Origin: Polytrichum commune
Taxonomy: Eukaryota > Streptophyta > Polytrichopsida > Polytrichales > Polytrichaceae
DNA: 64,000 nt
NCBI GenBank assembly: GCA_950295325.1
Contig: OX485809.1
Location: 23,138,144-23,202,143, forward strand
Direction of reading: 5' to 3'
A program made the position numbers and the translations under genes. The notes beneath the pieces are model-generated. The model worked only from the letters and a program-made list of their open reading frames with translations. It made no database searches and had not been told where the DNA came from. Positions within the stretch are counted from its first letter, which is position 1; every line of letters starts with the position of its first letter. Positions 12,151-23,754 of the stretch are shown here, piece after piece.

Positions 12151-15021
12151 GTCCGATTCATGTACCTTACACAAAATGTGTTTCTTTTCAACACAAGCCA
12201 AAACGGTCTCAAGGAGGTCATGTGTGGGATGGAGGTGTAAGTATTTTGGAAGCTCCATTTGATGTCAACGAATGCATTTTTTTGTGGGGCCTTCCACAAA
12301 GCCATGCAATTTACCGTGCAACCCTTTTAGAGTGAAGGCTAACAACAAAAGTGCCCTTCGGATTTACACACTTAGCAATAGTATAGCTTCTCCTTTCAGT
12401 CAAAGCTTCACCAATGAAGAAAACAAGAAAACGGTAGAACCGTGAGGCTCTGTCCTTTGCTATGAAAGACTATAATTGTAGTTGATTACTTTGCTCATGC
12501 CAATCCATGGCTATTCACTATACCAAACCTTTCTTGGATTTTGTGCACCTTCTTCTCAAATACGGGTTAAGGATTGAAGCTACTCATTTATCACCCGAAA
12601 ATTTTAAAATAAATAATCAAGAAGTGCCTAACTATAGTTAACTAGATTTCTTTCAATGCATTTTAGGGAGCACTTATATATAAACTATAGTTAACATCCA
12701 CATTAAATAAAGTGAACCAAAAATAACAAGAACAAGTAACGTCCAAGTGTGAACACAAAGTGGTTAGGAAATTTGCTCTTGAAACGAAGAAGTTGATGCA
12801 TAGTCTCTGTCCTACAGACAGAGCCAATAAAGATTGGGTTTTGCCAAGAAAGACTGTGAAGGGGAGGCTACACACGTTCAGATTTGCATCCCCTTCTCAT
12901 ATGTGAAGATTGTGAACTTATTAATATCCATGATTGGAGTTTGGAGTGAACTAAAAACTGTTGTGGTTTGACTAATTTTTTTGATCATTTAGTATGTCTT
13001 GTCACATTATTTTTTGTTGTTGTATTAAACTTGTATATTATCTTCTTGATGTATACCTTCTTGCACTAAATAATTATTGCTCTCAAGAGAACCCTTTGCG
13101 CATGCATTCTCTAGAAGACAATCTTGATTAAGTTGCATGAATTACATTTTTCCTTATTTTTCTTGGAGATCTTTATTGACAGCAAACCATTATGTTGTGC
13201 GCATCCTAACTCATGGTGGTGGTTCTAATGATAAATTCTTATAAAACTACTATTGCATGTTGATAAACTTACTCTAGAATATTAAGTGTTTTGTGAAGGA
13301 CTTTAGGGTTAACGTCATTTATTTTGGCACATTTCTTCAACATATCAATTTCTTTGGCAAATGTTTGACACATGCTTTCAATGTTGTTTGGTAAATCTAA
13401 TAATTCGTGTTGAAAAGGACCACAAATTACTAGTAAAGAGGGACTACAAGATAGCATAGTTCTCAATGTTGTCAAGTATAAACACCTCAAATGTGAGAAC
13501 TCTTCATAAGGTTCCCAAGCGCATATTCGTTGTTCTCTTGCTAAAAATTTGTTATCACACATACTCATGTGAGTTTTGTGACCTCCCCGAGTCCTCTTCT
13601 TATTGGTGGTAGAGATCAAGCAATTCATTCTCAACCTCATGACCCACCACACATCCATTAATGATCCTTGACAATCTTCCGCATTCACATGTATTTAAAA
13701 TTCTTCTCTCCAATCATGACTTCCAATCCCATGTGCTTGCAATGGCCCACTAGGCTTCTTTTTGTAATACTAGGTACTCGACCATAGTGCTTATCCTCTA
13801 TCCTCCACAATCAATACATGCTTATTCAACATCATCATATTTCTTCACTTTGCTCACTTTGCTTGAGCATAGACATAAACTCACCAATCTAACCGATTAC
13901 ACATAAACACATGGCTTTCTAATTTGAACTTTCAATCATCATATACATGAGAGACTTGACATGGCAACACAGAAGGTGTTCATCTTTGTATGTATTTTCC
14001 TCACATTTGTGCCATTCAAAGAGTGTATTTGTCTTTCAATTGTACCCCATCTTTCATCAAGGACACCTATGACCCCTTCATATAAATTGCCTTTATTTTA
14101 TAAATAAAGAACATAATGTATTTTGAGGACTCACGAATATTTTGATGTACTTCATCTTAAACAAGTTATGTATCTCCCCCCTCCCCCCTTGGAAATGCTT
14201 TTGTTGCCTGAAGTACATTCCTATGTTGAGCCACTCAACTCAAGTATTTTGGACGCTCATTCACCCTAAATAAAATCATACAAGAAGCTTTTTGTGATTG
14301 GTGGGTGCATCCACTTCAAATTGTGTTGCAAGTTTTCACAAAACTAGTTTCATGGTAAAGCTAATTTGGTTGTATTCTAGATTGAACACAATTTCGAAGT
14401 TGAGTGACCAATTAATGATGTTGCCTGCCACAATTCAATCTTAAAATACATGTGCTTCATCACTGGAGGTCTTAGATTGAGACATATATAACTTAGATGT
14501 AATCCTCATGTTGAGCAATTTTGACTCCATACCCTACCTAATGGTCACCTAATGCCATTGTGATTGCCATGCATTGTGGCATTTAAATGAATGCTCAAAA
14601 AATTAGGAGTGAATTTGGGTGGCCTCATCCCTTGATAACATATATTCCTTGGGGTGGCCCCTCTGCAACTTCCCTTGCATTCTTAGCATCATCTTTGCTT
14701 CTCACACCATTCTATGTACATGTTGTGTGTAGTCAAATACTATGTACAAATTCATGATGTCATTAGCCATTAGTATCCACTTGCCATATACCCTCCGCTT
14801 TAGCTTTTCATACATGACCTTTTAAAATTGCCAAATAATGTTTAAATGGCAAGCACCAGTTATTTGTAAATACCTTAAGGTGGTTCATGGTTTGACTATT
14901 GGTGGCCATATTATATATATAAATAAGTATATATATATATAGGTGTGTTTGGCATCCTAATTCTAATCTCTAGAGGTTTCGGCACATTATATACAAAGTT
15001 TTGATTTCAATTGGGAGACAT
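12151..15021. other. No gene recognised; one 139-codon minus-strand ORF
   Basis: The ORF at 13269-13688 (minus) is the longest outside NLP exons and their shadows. Its product (ending FAKEIDMLKKCAKINDVNP) is not recognised, has no upstream continuation and sits in AT-rich DNA; a chance ORF or transposon relic is likely. A TA-rich microsatellite lies at 14910-14940. Confidence 0.45.
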
Positions 15022-15092
15022 TGGAAATTGAGTACTCTAGCGGAAAGTCCTTGCTTTCCCATATGAGGTCCCGGGTTTAAATCTTAGGGAAG
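15022..15092 (+). mobile_element. tRNA-like SINE-type promoter
   Basis: ACTCTAGCGGAAAGTCCTTG (A-box region) is followed by CTTTCCCATATGAGGTC and CCCGGGTTTAAATC, a recognisable T-arm / B-box (GGTTYRAATC). No acceptor-stem pairing was found, so it is not a working tRNA; a tRNA-derived SINE is more likely. Confidence 0.4.
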
Positions 15093-15473
15093 CAAGACAA
15101 AAATATGTAGTAATGGATTTGATTTTCATCAATCTCCTTCATTTATTTACTCTGCACCAAAGCAAGAAACACCTTCTAGTAGTCCACATAGAGTACTTTG
15201 AGGAATTGGGTGAACAACTAGGTCCTCCATTAATTTTGAACTCTTCAAGGTACAATCCTCTTTGTTGTTGTCTGCGGTATTCCTCCAAGCCTTGCCAAGA
15301 ACTTGTACCACCCATTCCAAATTGGCCATCATCCAACTTTGAAGAGACGTAGGCAACAATGGATACAACATGGATTCCTACTATCAATATGGACTTTAGC
15401 AATTGGAAGAACACAAGTGCACAAGTGATGGAAGTGATATAGTAGCACACATATTGAGAGGTTCAAGGTTGAG

Positions 15474-16045
15474 ATGCACCATCGCATGATGTCCAATTAC
15501 TTTTGTGGCAAGCCGGTGTATGGGCAAAAATTGTTCCGTAGAAGCTATCGCATGCAACATTCATGTTTTCTAACGATCATGGATAGGTTTCTGAGCGGAC
15601 AATTATTTTATCCAAAATTTGGATGTGTGTGGGTATGTAGGACTTTCACCACACCAAAAATACACATATGCACTACGAATGCTTTGTTATGGCTTGTCAG
15701 GAGATGCCACAGATGAATATTATAGAACTAGTGAGAGCATGGCTATGGAGTACATGAAAAGATTTTGTTTGGTAATCAAGGCGGAGTTTGAAGATCATCA
15801 TCTCAGGCAACTAACATGGGAAACCTTTGAGAAGCAATTGGCCATTAACCATGATCGCATGTTCCTGGGCATGTTAGCGTCTCTCGACTGCATGCACTAT
15901 GTATGGAAAAATTGTCCCGTTGCTTGGCAAGAGGATTTTGAAGACAAAGATGGAGATATGTCTATCATTTTGGAGGCTGTTGCTGATAGGGATTTGCACA
16001 TATGACATTTTTTTTGGATTGCCTTTTGTCAGTTTCACATCACCT
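15474..16045 (+). pseudogene. PIF/Harbinger transposase (DDE_Tnp_4 / ALP1-like), broken
   Basis: Two frames give one plant Harbinger transposase N-terminal half. The first frame (15474 to about 15620) has YFCGKPVYGQKLFRR and FLTIMDRF. A frameshift near 15620 moves to a frame with GLSPHQKYTYALRML, GDATDEYYRTSESMAMEYMKR and FEKQLAINHDR, then SLDCMHYVWKNCPVAW with the first catalytic Asp, and IILEAVADRDLHI. A TGA at 16003 falls where the family has Trp, then FFGLP continues one base out of frame before similarity stops near 16025. The later catalytic Asp/Glu region is absent. In active elements this protein cuts and joins DNA with 3-bp TTA/TWA duplications; this copy is inactive. Confidence 0.88.
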
Positions 16046-16055
16046 ACTACACAAC

Positions 16056-16400
16056 CCCGACCATGACCCCTTGTTCTACCACCTCTATGGCCAAAATCCC
16101 GATATCCCCTGATTCCACCAACACCCTAAAAATCATCATCATATAATGCTTTGGAGCTCACCCCGGGTGCGCGACCCAAATCGTTGCAGCGATTGACAAT
16201 GGCTTGCACTTGCTACGATTGAGCCCGACCACGACCCCTTGTTCTACCACCCCTAAACCTTGCACCATGATTTCCCATGATTCCACCAACATCCTACAAA
16301 TCATCATCAAAACAATGCTTCGGAGCTCACTTCGGGTGCTTGACCCAAGTCGCCGTAGTTTGTGAATTCGGCTAGCGCCTACTATGATTGAGCCCGCCTC
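16056..16400. repeat. Tandem duplication of a ~170-bp unit, 2 copies
   Basis: Unit 1 (about 16056-16223) and unit 2 (about 16224-16397) share CCCGACCA(T/C)GACCCC, TTGTTCTACCACC, GATTCCACCAACA, ATCATCATC, GGAGCTCAC, GGGTGC and CTACGATTGAG/CTATGATTGAG in the same order. A third partial unit starts CCCGCCTCGATCCCCC. It lies directly behind the broken Harbinger transposase and reads through on the minus strand as a Gly/Arg-rich ORF of no recognised function; it may belong to the same transposon. Confidence 0.65.
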
Positions 16401-16599
16401 GATCCCCCTTGCCTCCGTTTTCCCACACCCGCTCCCCGGGCCTTGCCCTCGCCCACGTCCCGTCATATCTAGAAACCCAAAGTAGATAACGACAAGCCCC
16501 AAATACTCCAAAATGTAGGCGTACGAAAGAAAAAAAGTTGAGCCCCACAACGTTGGCGAGTGCAAAGGCACAGTTGGCAAGCCCTGGCTGTGACGGCCG

Positions 16600-16662
16600 C
16601 ATTTAGAGGCCGCGTTTTAAGGGCTTAGTGCGTCCCTTTAACGCGGCATGGTGGAGATGCTT
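16600..16662 (-). mobile_element. Possible right end of the PIF/Harbinger element
   Basis: The sequence ends GGTGGAGATGC followed by TTTA; on the minus strand it begins GCATCTCCACCATG. This resembles Harbinger-type termini (compare GGGCATCGCCAGTGG at 20950) with a TTA-like target. The preceding segment is GC-rich (ACGCGGC repeated). No matching left end was found upstream of the transposase, so the assignment is tentative. Confidence 0.4.
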
Positions 16663-17371
16663 TAGTATGTGTTTAACCACTTCCAAAGGTCAATGATAAC
16701 CTTTAGTATTCACAAGTATGTGCCTTGTCAACTCACTAAGCAACCCCCGGGCCAATGGGTTTCTTAATTTGGTAACACATGCTTGCAAACAAGCCTTGGA
16801 TCAAGGAACCTAGCTTGGTTGATGACATCCGCTTGGGTTGAGACTATGTAAACTCAACTATCCGGCAAGCTATAATATGTTGCAAAAATGGTACCCATTG
16901 CCTTCCGGAGCCAAAGTCCTTGGGAAAGCCAATTACTACCTTGAATAGGTTCGGTTGCTTGACATACATGCCACTTATATACATTGGTTGCTATTAGAGA
17001 TAGTAGCAGCAGTCAATGGCGACGTTGGGCGGGCTTGCATATGTTTTAGCTTGCATGCTCCCGGTTTGTTTTACCAAACACCATTGAGTAGTTTAGGTTG
17101 AATTTGTTGGGTAAGGCATATCAAAGGTATAGTTCCCGAATCTAATTTGACATGTTCCCGTTTTTACCCAACCTCTCTCTTCAAATGGATAATGTTACGT
17201 AACGTTTGCAACTCCCATCAGTTTATAATATTATACTATGATTGTCAATATCAAGTTTCTTATCAAATCAAGAAGGAATATATGTATTATAAAATTTGAA
17301 ATAGTTGTTGCTTAATTCAATACGATAATTTGTAAACTAAATTTTCATTGTTTAATCGTGTGGATGTCCCA
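16663..17371. other. No gene recognised
   Basis: AT-rich DNA between the Harbinger end and the TA-flanked MITE; no motif seen. Confidence 0.5.
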
Positions 17372-17514
17372 TAGAGGGCTCCCTATTCCGACACAAATAA
17401 ATTATTCTCCCCTCAAAATTTGCGATGTGTCATGCTCACATTCGTCAAGACCCACTTATATCCCATGTGAAAACTACATTCTAGCACATGTAAAGGTGAA
17501 ATAGGGAGCCCTCT
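17372..17514. mobile_element. Short MITE with TA-flanked 14-bp inverted ends
   Basis: TAGAGGGCTCCCTATT at the left and AATAGGGAGCCCTCTA at the right, 143 bp overall. If the outer TA pair is the target duplication, this is a Tc1/mariner (Stowaway-type) pattern with GAGGGCTCCCTATT termini. Interior is unremarkable. Confidence 0.65.
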
Positions 17515-19743
17515 ACGGTAATCTTGTGAGTGTGACTCACAACTTCTCCTTTGTGATGATTTTCAAACCACCGTTGCAAATATGCGTTTAGAGCATATGT
17601 TGAGTTGTGCATTATCCCCTCGTCTTTTGAGGTTAAATACACGACTCAAAAGAATGGGAAGAATGCCATGTTATCATGGACTAAAGAGATGTGGTCAAAG
17701 CTTTATTTAAGGCATATGAACTTATCTCATTCTTCTTAATTAGAAACCTACATTTGAGTTGTACATGGAATGCTTGCAGTCAAGAACAAAAATTAAAACA
17801 ACACATGTTACAATGAAATTGGATTGTGTGATGTAAATATATAAACCATTCTAGACTCAAATAGTTACACAATCAATGTGACCTATGTGATCACTTAAAG
17901 TGAAACAAGATTTTCATGTTTTTGACCTCTTATAAATTACCATCAGCTCATAGAGATATAATACGTTTGTGGCGGGAACCCATACGCAAACATATGTTGT
18001 AGTCCCTCATCACAATCCACTTTCACTTTACACTAAGCTTCATGGCCCATCGATTACAAAATTGTGTTTTTATTGTCTATGGCACAACCTTCAAGGGCCC
18101 TTAGATTTTCATTGTCACGGCTCTTGGTCTTTGTGTAAAGCAACCCTTAATATTCCAACAAGGATAATGAGTGGGTCCCATCCAACCATGTTGCTTGACA
18201 ATTTGTTCCATAACCTCACGGGAGTAAGTTAGCCTTGAAACACTTGGGACTTCCAACACAAAGAGTGGCATGTGCATGTGCAATAAGAGGCATATGAGAA
18301 CCTTTGGCTACAATGTGCCATGCACTTGACGTGCACAATTAAGACTCATGCGGCCCCTCCATTCTCAACCATCCAATTTAATGGGTAATGTATAGTCTAT
18401 TGAAGTTATTTATAGAGTTCCCATATCAAACTTTGGATGAGTTGGCTAAAAGTGAGTTTGTGGGTGTATGCAATATGTGGTGTGTTTGCAATGTGTTTAT
18501 CCATAATGGCCATGGTTGAATTATTGAAAAAAACAAACAACCGATTTGCAGGGAAATTTTAAGAAGGGGGACCAACTCCTTTTTTTCTAGGCATAGTAGG
18601 TGCCACCTCCTCCATGTGTTTGATGTAGGAAGGTGGCGGCCATTGTGCGAAGGGCTAGAATAATGATAGAGATATGGAGCTGTGGAATTTAGAGGGGTTT
18701 ACACACATGATTTATTGTTGGTGAAGTATAGTTGGGGTCGTGCAACAAAGACAACTAGGGTACAACGCCGAGACAATGATTTGGGTCGGCAAGGGTGTCC
18801 TCATGGCATTGAAGGAGTTGATATGAGCGCGGTGAAAGTGAATGCCAATGGGTGGTGTCAATGACAAAGGCTTGGAGGTTGGGCAATTGGTGTAGGGAAG
18901 GGCTAGAGTGTCATACACAAATGGAAGACCACATTGGCTCTTTGACATCCGCATGGGGAAGATATTGTTCTAACCCATTAGAGAGGGCAATTCTCACAGT
19001 CACTGACCCTATCATGGACAAGTGTGGAGTGACATGTAGAATCTCCATAATTTGGGATCACACTCATGAGGTGACAATGGGTAGGATAGGGTGCTCCCCC
19101 ATTTTAACACTTGTGAATCCCACGGAGTAATGAAAAGTACAATAATTTATGACAATTTTGGCTTAAAGTTTTGGTAGAAAAAATGAATTTAAGAAACTAA
19201 AGCTTATCTCTCCCTCTTTTTCATTTTCCCACATCCATTTTTTTGGTTGTCACAACCCACAAACCTAGGTTAGGGATCCAAATCTTAAAACAATTGCATA
19301 AATGATATCTTGCCTTATCTCATGGTTGGGTGGTTCCATGGTAGTTCGTGTTGCTATGTTCTCCTCCACAATGTTCAATGTGTTATCATGACACAAAAGA
19401 ACAAGAGTTTCGAAGTTGGCATTTGGTTGACGGTGAAATGTTTATGAAGTCCTTATAAGTCAACATTTTCAAATTTGATTTGGTTTCAAAAGTTTGCATT
19501 ATAACCATGTATTGAAATTAAGCTAGGAATGAATCAAACATAAACTTGTAGGTGGACATGACTTTACAAGACCCCCTAACACAATGCCAAATATTCTATA
19601 AGAGCATACCAACATGCCTTGGGCGAACAAACCACCTCACTCATGCCCCACATATGAAAGCCAATGTTCGGATTTTCATCTGACATCATTTGCCACCTAG
19701 ATCTCCCACCTACCACTACCCAAATTTCCCAAAAAAATGAGGG
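17515..19743. other. No gene recognised
   Basis: ORFs of 60-92 codons (18682-18864, 18852-19130 and others) overlap in many frames and show no domain. Confidence 0.5.
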
Positions 19744-19806
19744 GTAGCTGGAGTTCCATTCACCTCCCCCCCCCCCCTCTTTGTTTGAAGGCACGGGTTC
19801 ATATCC
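19744..19806 (+). mobile_element. tRNA-like SINE-type promoter
   Basis: GGGTAGCTGGAG (A-box-like) then, beyond a 13-base C-run, GAAGGCACGGGTTCATATCC with a B-box-like GGTTCATATCC. Similar GGTTCATATCC occurs at about 30546. Too degenerate for a tRNA gene. Confidence 0.35.
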
Positions 19807-20946
19807 TACCACCCTTAACCTCATCTCACATTAGGTTTTACGATTGTTGCAATTTTTTTAAAAAGTGGTTCTCCCTTTTTAACCAACTAATTGAAAAATG
19901 CATCAAACTTTTTGAGAGGCAATGAGAGCTTGGAATATAAGTCATGAATCCCTCATCAACAATTTCGTCACGGTAAGGCCCACAACGGAAAGGGCCAATT
20001 CTTCGTAGCCGAAAAAGAAGGATGAGTCCAAACTATAAGAGATATACATTCAAAAAACAGTTCTCCCCTTTTGTCTTGTTGAGAGTATCCTAGGGTTAAA
20101 TGCCCACCTCTTTAAGTTGGACCCCACTAATATTACCCCATACGAGAATGCATGCAATTCTCTTATATCAGGATATTTTTGTTTCAAAACAAAAATGACC
20201 TTGGAATTAACGTCAAAATTACCAAATCATTCTGGGAAAAATCATATGGAGATAAATTTAACCACAAATGTATGGGGGTTGGGTTATTAATTGACCTCCA
20301 TTTTATCTTGGTAATATGGATGGGGCCCAGGCCAAAGTGGTAGATGCCTAGCGCTGGCCTGGAGACTAGCCAAGTCAGCACAGACGAGCCGTGGTTTATC
20401 ATCATGTGGGAATATAGAGAAATGCGCGGAGCTACAAACAGACTTTGGGTCCCAAATTTAGTACACGATTCACAGGCAATTGTATTTTAAAATTCCGTCT
20501 TTTCTTTGCTGAGTTGGTCAATGCTTTATTGAATAAATAGATATATGGGACCTGTGTTGCAGCCAAAAATAACTCTCACTTGCTACATACATTCACACGA
20601 ACTTATTCACATGGTTTTATTCATTTTGGTGTTGGTTGTGTTGGCCTTCTGTCTCAAAAAGAAAAAAGAACTTATTCGCATGAAGTGAATGCCATGCGGA
20701 AAATCAGTCTGAAGAAGATAGAAAAACCTGACTACATGAATTTTTTTTCCAGTAGGTTGTAGGTTTTTGTTCAGCAACTGAAGGGTAATGGACCGCTTAC
20801 AAGAGACGAGTCTAAGGTTAAACACCTTATTTGGGATGAACTCATCATGTACATCAAGGCAACATGGGAACGGGTGATCAAGCAAGTCAAGATTAGCATC
20901 TTCTCCGCTGAAGCTACGTTTCAAGGCTTCAACCAAACCTGGGGTG
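19807..20946. other. No gene recognised
   Basis: A minus-strand ORF at 20607-20936 (109 codons) has no recognised domain. It ends next to the Harbinger-type MITE. 20590-20670 resembles a LINE 3' end weakly. Confidence 0.45.
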
Positions 20947-20949
20947 TTA

Positions 20950-21395
20950 GGGCATCGCCAGTGGATCTAGGTAAAGCTCACTGCAAACCAAAACCTATCT
21001 TTTGACTGACCTAAAATTAGAAACTGAAATTACCATCATTAGAAGCACACCTAAATAAACGTGAGATATTTCTCAAGAAAAAAGAATTGTAAAAATTGAC
21101 GTAGGTGAAATCCCTCATTGAAAACACCACATTTTCAGAAATTTGGAGGGAGTGTGGGAGGATCTTTCCATTTTAAAGCAAGATTTGGTGCACTCCCTCT
21201 AAATTTTGAAAATGTGGTGTTTTCAATGAGGGATTTCACCTACGTCAAATTTTTACAATTCTTTTTTCTTGAGAAATATCTCACGTTTATTTAGGTGTGC
21301 TTCTAATGATGGTAATTTCAGTTTCTAATTTTAGGTCAGTCAAAAGATAGGTTTTGGTTTGCAGTGAGCTTTACCTAGATCCACTGGCGATGCCC
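20950..21395. mobile_element. Tourist/Harbinger-type MITE, near-perfect 446-bp hairpin
   Basis: The left arm (20950 to about 21153) is repeated almost base for base as its reverse complement at about 21190-21395, leaving a spacer near 36 bp. Differences are a few substitutions and 1-base indels. Ends are GGGCATCGCCAGTGG...CCACTGGCGATGCCC. The flanks 20947-20949 and 21396-21398 are both TTA, the 3-bp duplication of PIF/Harbinger. It has no coding capacity. Such a foldback, if transcribed, would form long double-stranded RNA. The high arm identity suggests recent formation. Confidence 0.92.
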
Positions 21396-21479
21396 TTAGG
21401 AATGTCCTTTGTAGAAGGGACAATATGAATATTGATTGGAATTGGAAACAACAACGTAACTAGGTAGCTCAGCTCATGG

Positions 21480-21720
21480 ATGGTCAATTTGGTGTCTTGG
21501 GGGTTGTCCTTGGCTGGTGGGGTGGGGGTTGTCCTTGGTTTGGTGGGTCCGAGGGTTGTCTGTGATGGGGTTTTGTTTTGTGATACTGTGTACGTGGCGG
21601 TGTTTCATGTTTGAGGGGCCCGCCTCCCCTCAAAATGGGCACGTTTTCCTTTGTTACTTAATGCATTTGGCGTTGGCTTTTTGCCCTTATGTCTCAAGAA
21701 AAAAGGAAAAGGAAAAGAAG
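21480..21720 (+). mobile_element. Possible LINE 3' end
   Basis: GT-rich sequence (GGTTGTCCTTGG repeated, GTGGGTCCG) followed by TTACTTAATGCATTTGGCG, TTTTTGCCCTTATGTCTC and an A-rich tail (AAGAAAAAAGGAAAAGG). This is the usual shape of plant L1-type 3' UTRs. A weaker relative (GGTGTTGGTTGTGTTGGCC, TTCTGTCTCAAAAAGAAAAA) lies at 20620-20670. No coding part was identified upstream. Confidence 0.35.
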
Positions 21721-22014
21721 AGTTGAGGTTGAATCCCGTAGAATTTGGTGATCTTGTGAGGTGCTTCATTTGGACAACTTTTTATCATCTTCAATTAAAG
21801 CTGCAACTCCCCGTTTTGGTTCAGGAATCCACCAATTCATTCCACCAAACAACAAAGAATATAGATGTCAATGTCATCATTGTCATATGCCTTGATTTAC
21901 GTAATAAGATAAGCGGGCTTAATTTAGTTAAACATGTTAATTGGGAATTTAGGTGTGGATCTAAGAACGCACATTAGAAGAAAATATGTCCATTAGAACT
22001 GTTCATTGCGACTT

Positions 22015-22174
22015 GCCCATCGCAACTTATGGCGAGAAAATGCATAAATCAATTAGTTTGGCTTTCAACCGGAGGGTTTTGGTTGCAAGTTGTCCAAAAA
22101 CGCATTCAGAAACCTCCGGTCAACAACCAAAATGAATTTACTTATACATTTTCACGCCATGAGTCGCAATTCCC
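22015..22174. mobile_element. Hairpin MITE-like element (~160 bp)
   Basis: The left arm (CCCATCGCAACTTATGGCG, AGAAAATGCATAAAT, CAACCGGAGG) pairs with the right arm (CCTCCGGTCAACAACC, ATACATTTTCACGCCATGAG, GCAATTCCCA), about 65 bp per arm with mismatches and a ~28-bp loop. Confidence 0.6.
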
Positions 22175-23479
22175 ATATACTACAATCGTAGTTGTATGTT
22201 ATAAATAGCTCTCCTTCTAGCGACGCATAAATCTTTTGAAGTCGATAAAAAATATTGAACCACGTGCTCAAAATTTGTTATCAATTCTAGGTTCGACAGT
22301 CGACATAATTCAAGAGGGAGGGGGGGGAGGAGATCATTTAACAAGAAAGAGACACACCACTTGTTAATAAATAAGACATCCATACAAACCCTAAAATCCA
22401 TGGAAAAAAAACTACAAAAATCGAAATGCCCACATCTATACTTTTGGATTTGCTAACCATTTCGCACGAACTGCGTTATTCCATATATTGTATGAGAAGT
22501 GGGTACAGAGCTTGAAATATCCATTTAAGACTTGCTTACTGTAGTTGAGAATCGCATGCGTGTGGACCCCTACAAACTACATACACATCACATAAGAAGC
22601 ATACCATTACTTAGTTGCCCTGTCATCAAATTTGGTTTGAATGAGTCGGTCTCCGGCATCTAGACCTTTATTCTCGAATCTACTGTTGTGCCCATGAACA
22701 CATCTCCTCACCCGAGCAAACTTACGAGCTGGGCACTGTAGTTAAGCTTATTCCAATACCCAAGTGGCCTGCCTAGCTAGCTAGGTAGGTGGAGGTGGTA
22801 TGTCCCCGAGTTCTAGGACGAGAGTTGATTTCATACGTCATTTGAGTGCGAGGTGGGGGACGCGAAAAGGGGAAACGACAAGGCTCAGAATCTAGGCTCA
22901 CCGCCTTTGCGCCTTATTAACATAACTTATTACTCATATTCTATAAGAGGAAAGCCCAACAGAGCTCGTCACGTCACGTCTGCTGTGACAAATGGATTTA
23001 TAAGCACAAAAAGCTCGCCACATGCTACTTTTCAACGATGCCATATGTGTAATGAAAAATTCGACAGAGCTCCGATCCCCTGCCTGCCTTTGGTAGCCAT
23101 TATGCTCCAGCCACTTGTAGGCTCCTGTTTCCAAGCTGAGTGCGCAACAGTAGCACACAGATTATGAGCCTTTGTGGGTAGGGTTATCACAAACTCATAA
23201 CACTATAACACTACATCACACAGTGACTATAATCACACTAGCACACGCTATCAAACATGTCACACTGTCGAGATCCATAGTCTTTGAATGCAAAGGCGAC
23301 TCCATGGTAGTGACACGCTAACATGTCGGCGGCAGGTGGAGGGAATCTATAGCCATTTTAGAGGAATCTCTGGAATATACCTCAAATGAATAAAGCAAAA
23401 CCGGAAGATGTCAACATGTAACCAGTTGCATTTAGAATCACTGGGATCTTGACCGACTATCTATGCTCAAAAACTTCTC
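22175..23479. other. No gene recognised
   Basis: 22853-23167 is an open frame of 104 codons with a more even base composition, but its product has no known motif. No splice-compatible extension was found. Confidence 0.45.
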
Positions 23480-23745
23480 GGGCACTGGTTAGTGCATCCT
23501 CGGGAGAATGTTCACAACACCTATTGAGGGGGAGGGCGAAACAGGGGAGGGAGGGTGAGAATACTCGTTGTTGTTGTGGAGTTCGCAGGTTGTTGTTTTA
23601 AGCTGAATTTGTCCTTTAATTGGGGTTCGTTAACACCCAAGTACTTGAATTAGTTTAGCAAGCGTAAATTGGGATACATCAACAACTAACTTACATGAGG
23701 GGTTTGTTGTTAATATTGCCCTTGGATAGGTGGTAGGAACCAAAC
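23480..23745 (+). repeat. Dispersed repeat D, copy 1
   Basis: Shares with 43440-43660 and 23755-24500 the order: CACCTATTGAGGGGGAGGGCG, GGAGGGTGA, GGTTGTTGTTTTAAG, AAATTGGGATACATCAACAACT and AACTTACATGAGGGG. Function unknown; likely an old transposon end. Confidence 0.6.
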
Positions 23746-23754
23746 TCATGCCTC

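Noticed and set aside
13269-13688. 139-codon minus-strand ORF as a gene
   Set aside because: No recognised domain, no partner exon, AT-rich and flanked by decayed DNA; a chance or transposon-derived frame is more likely.
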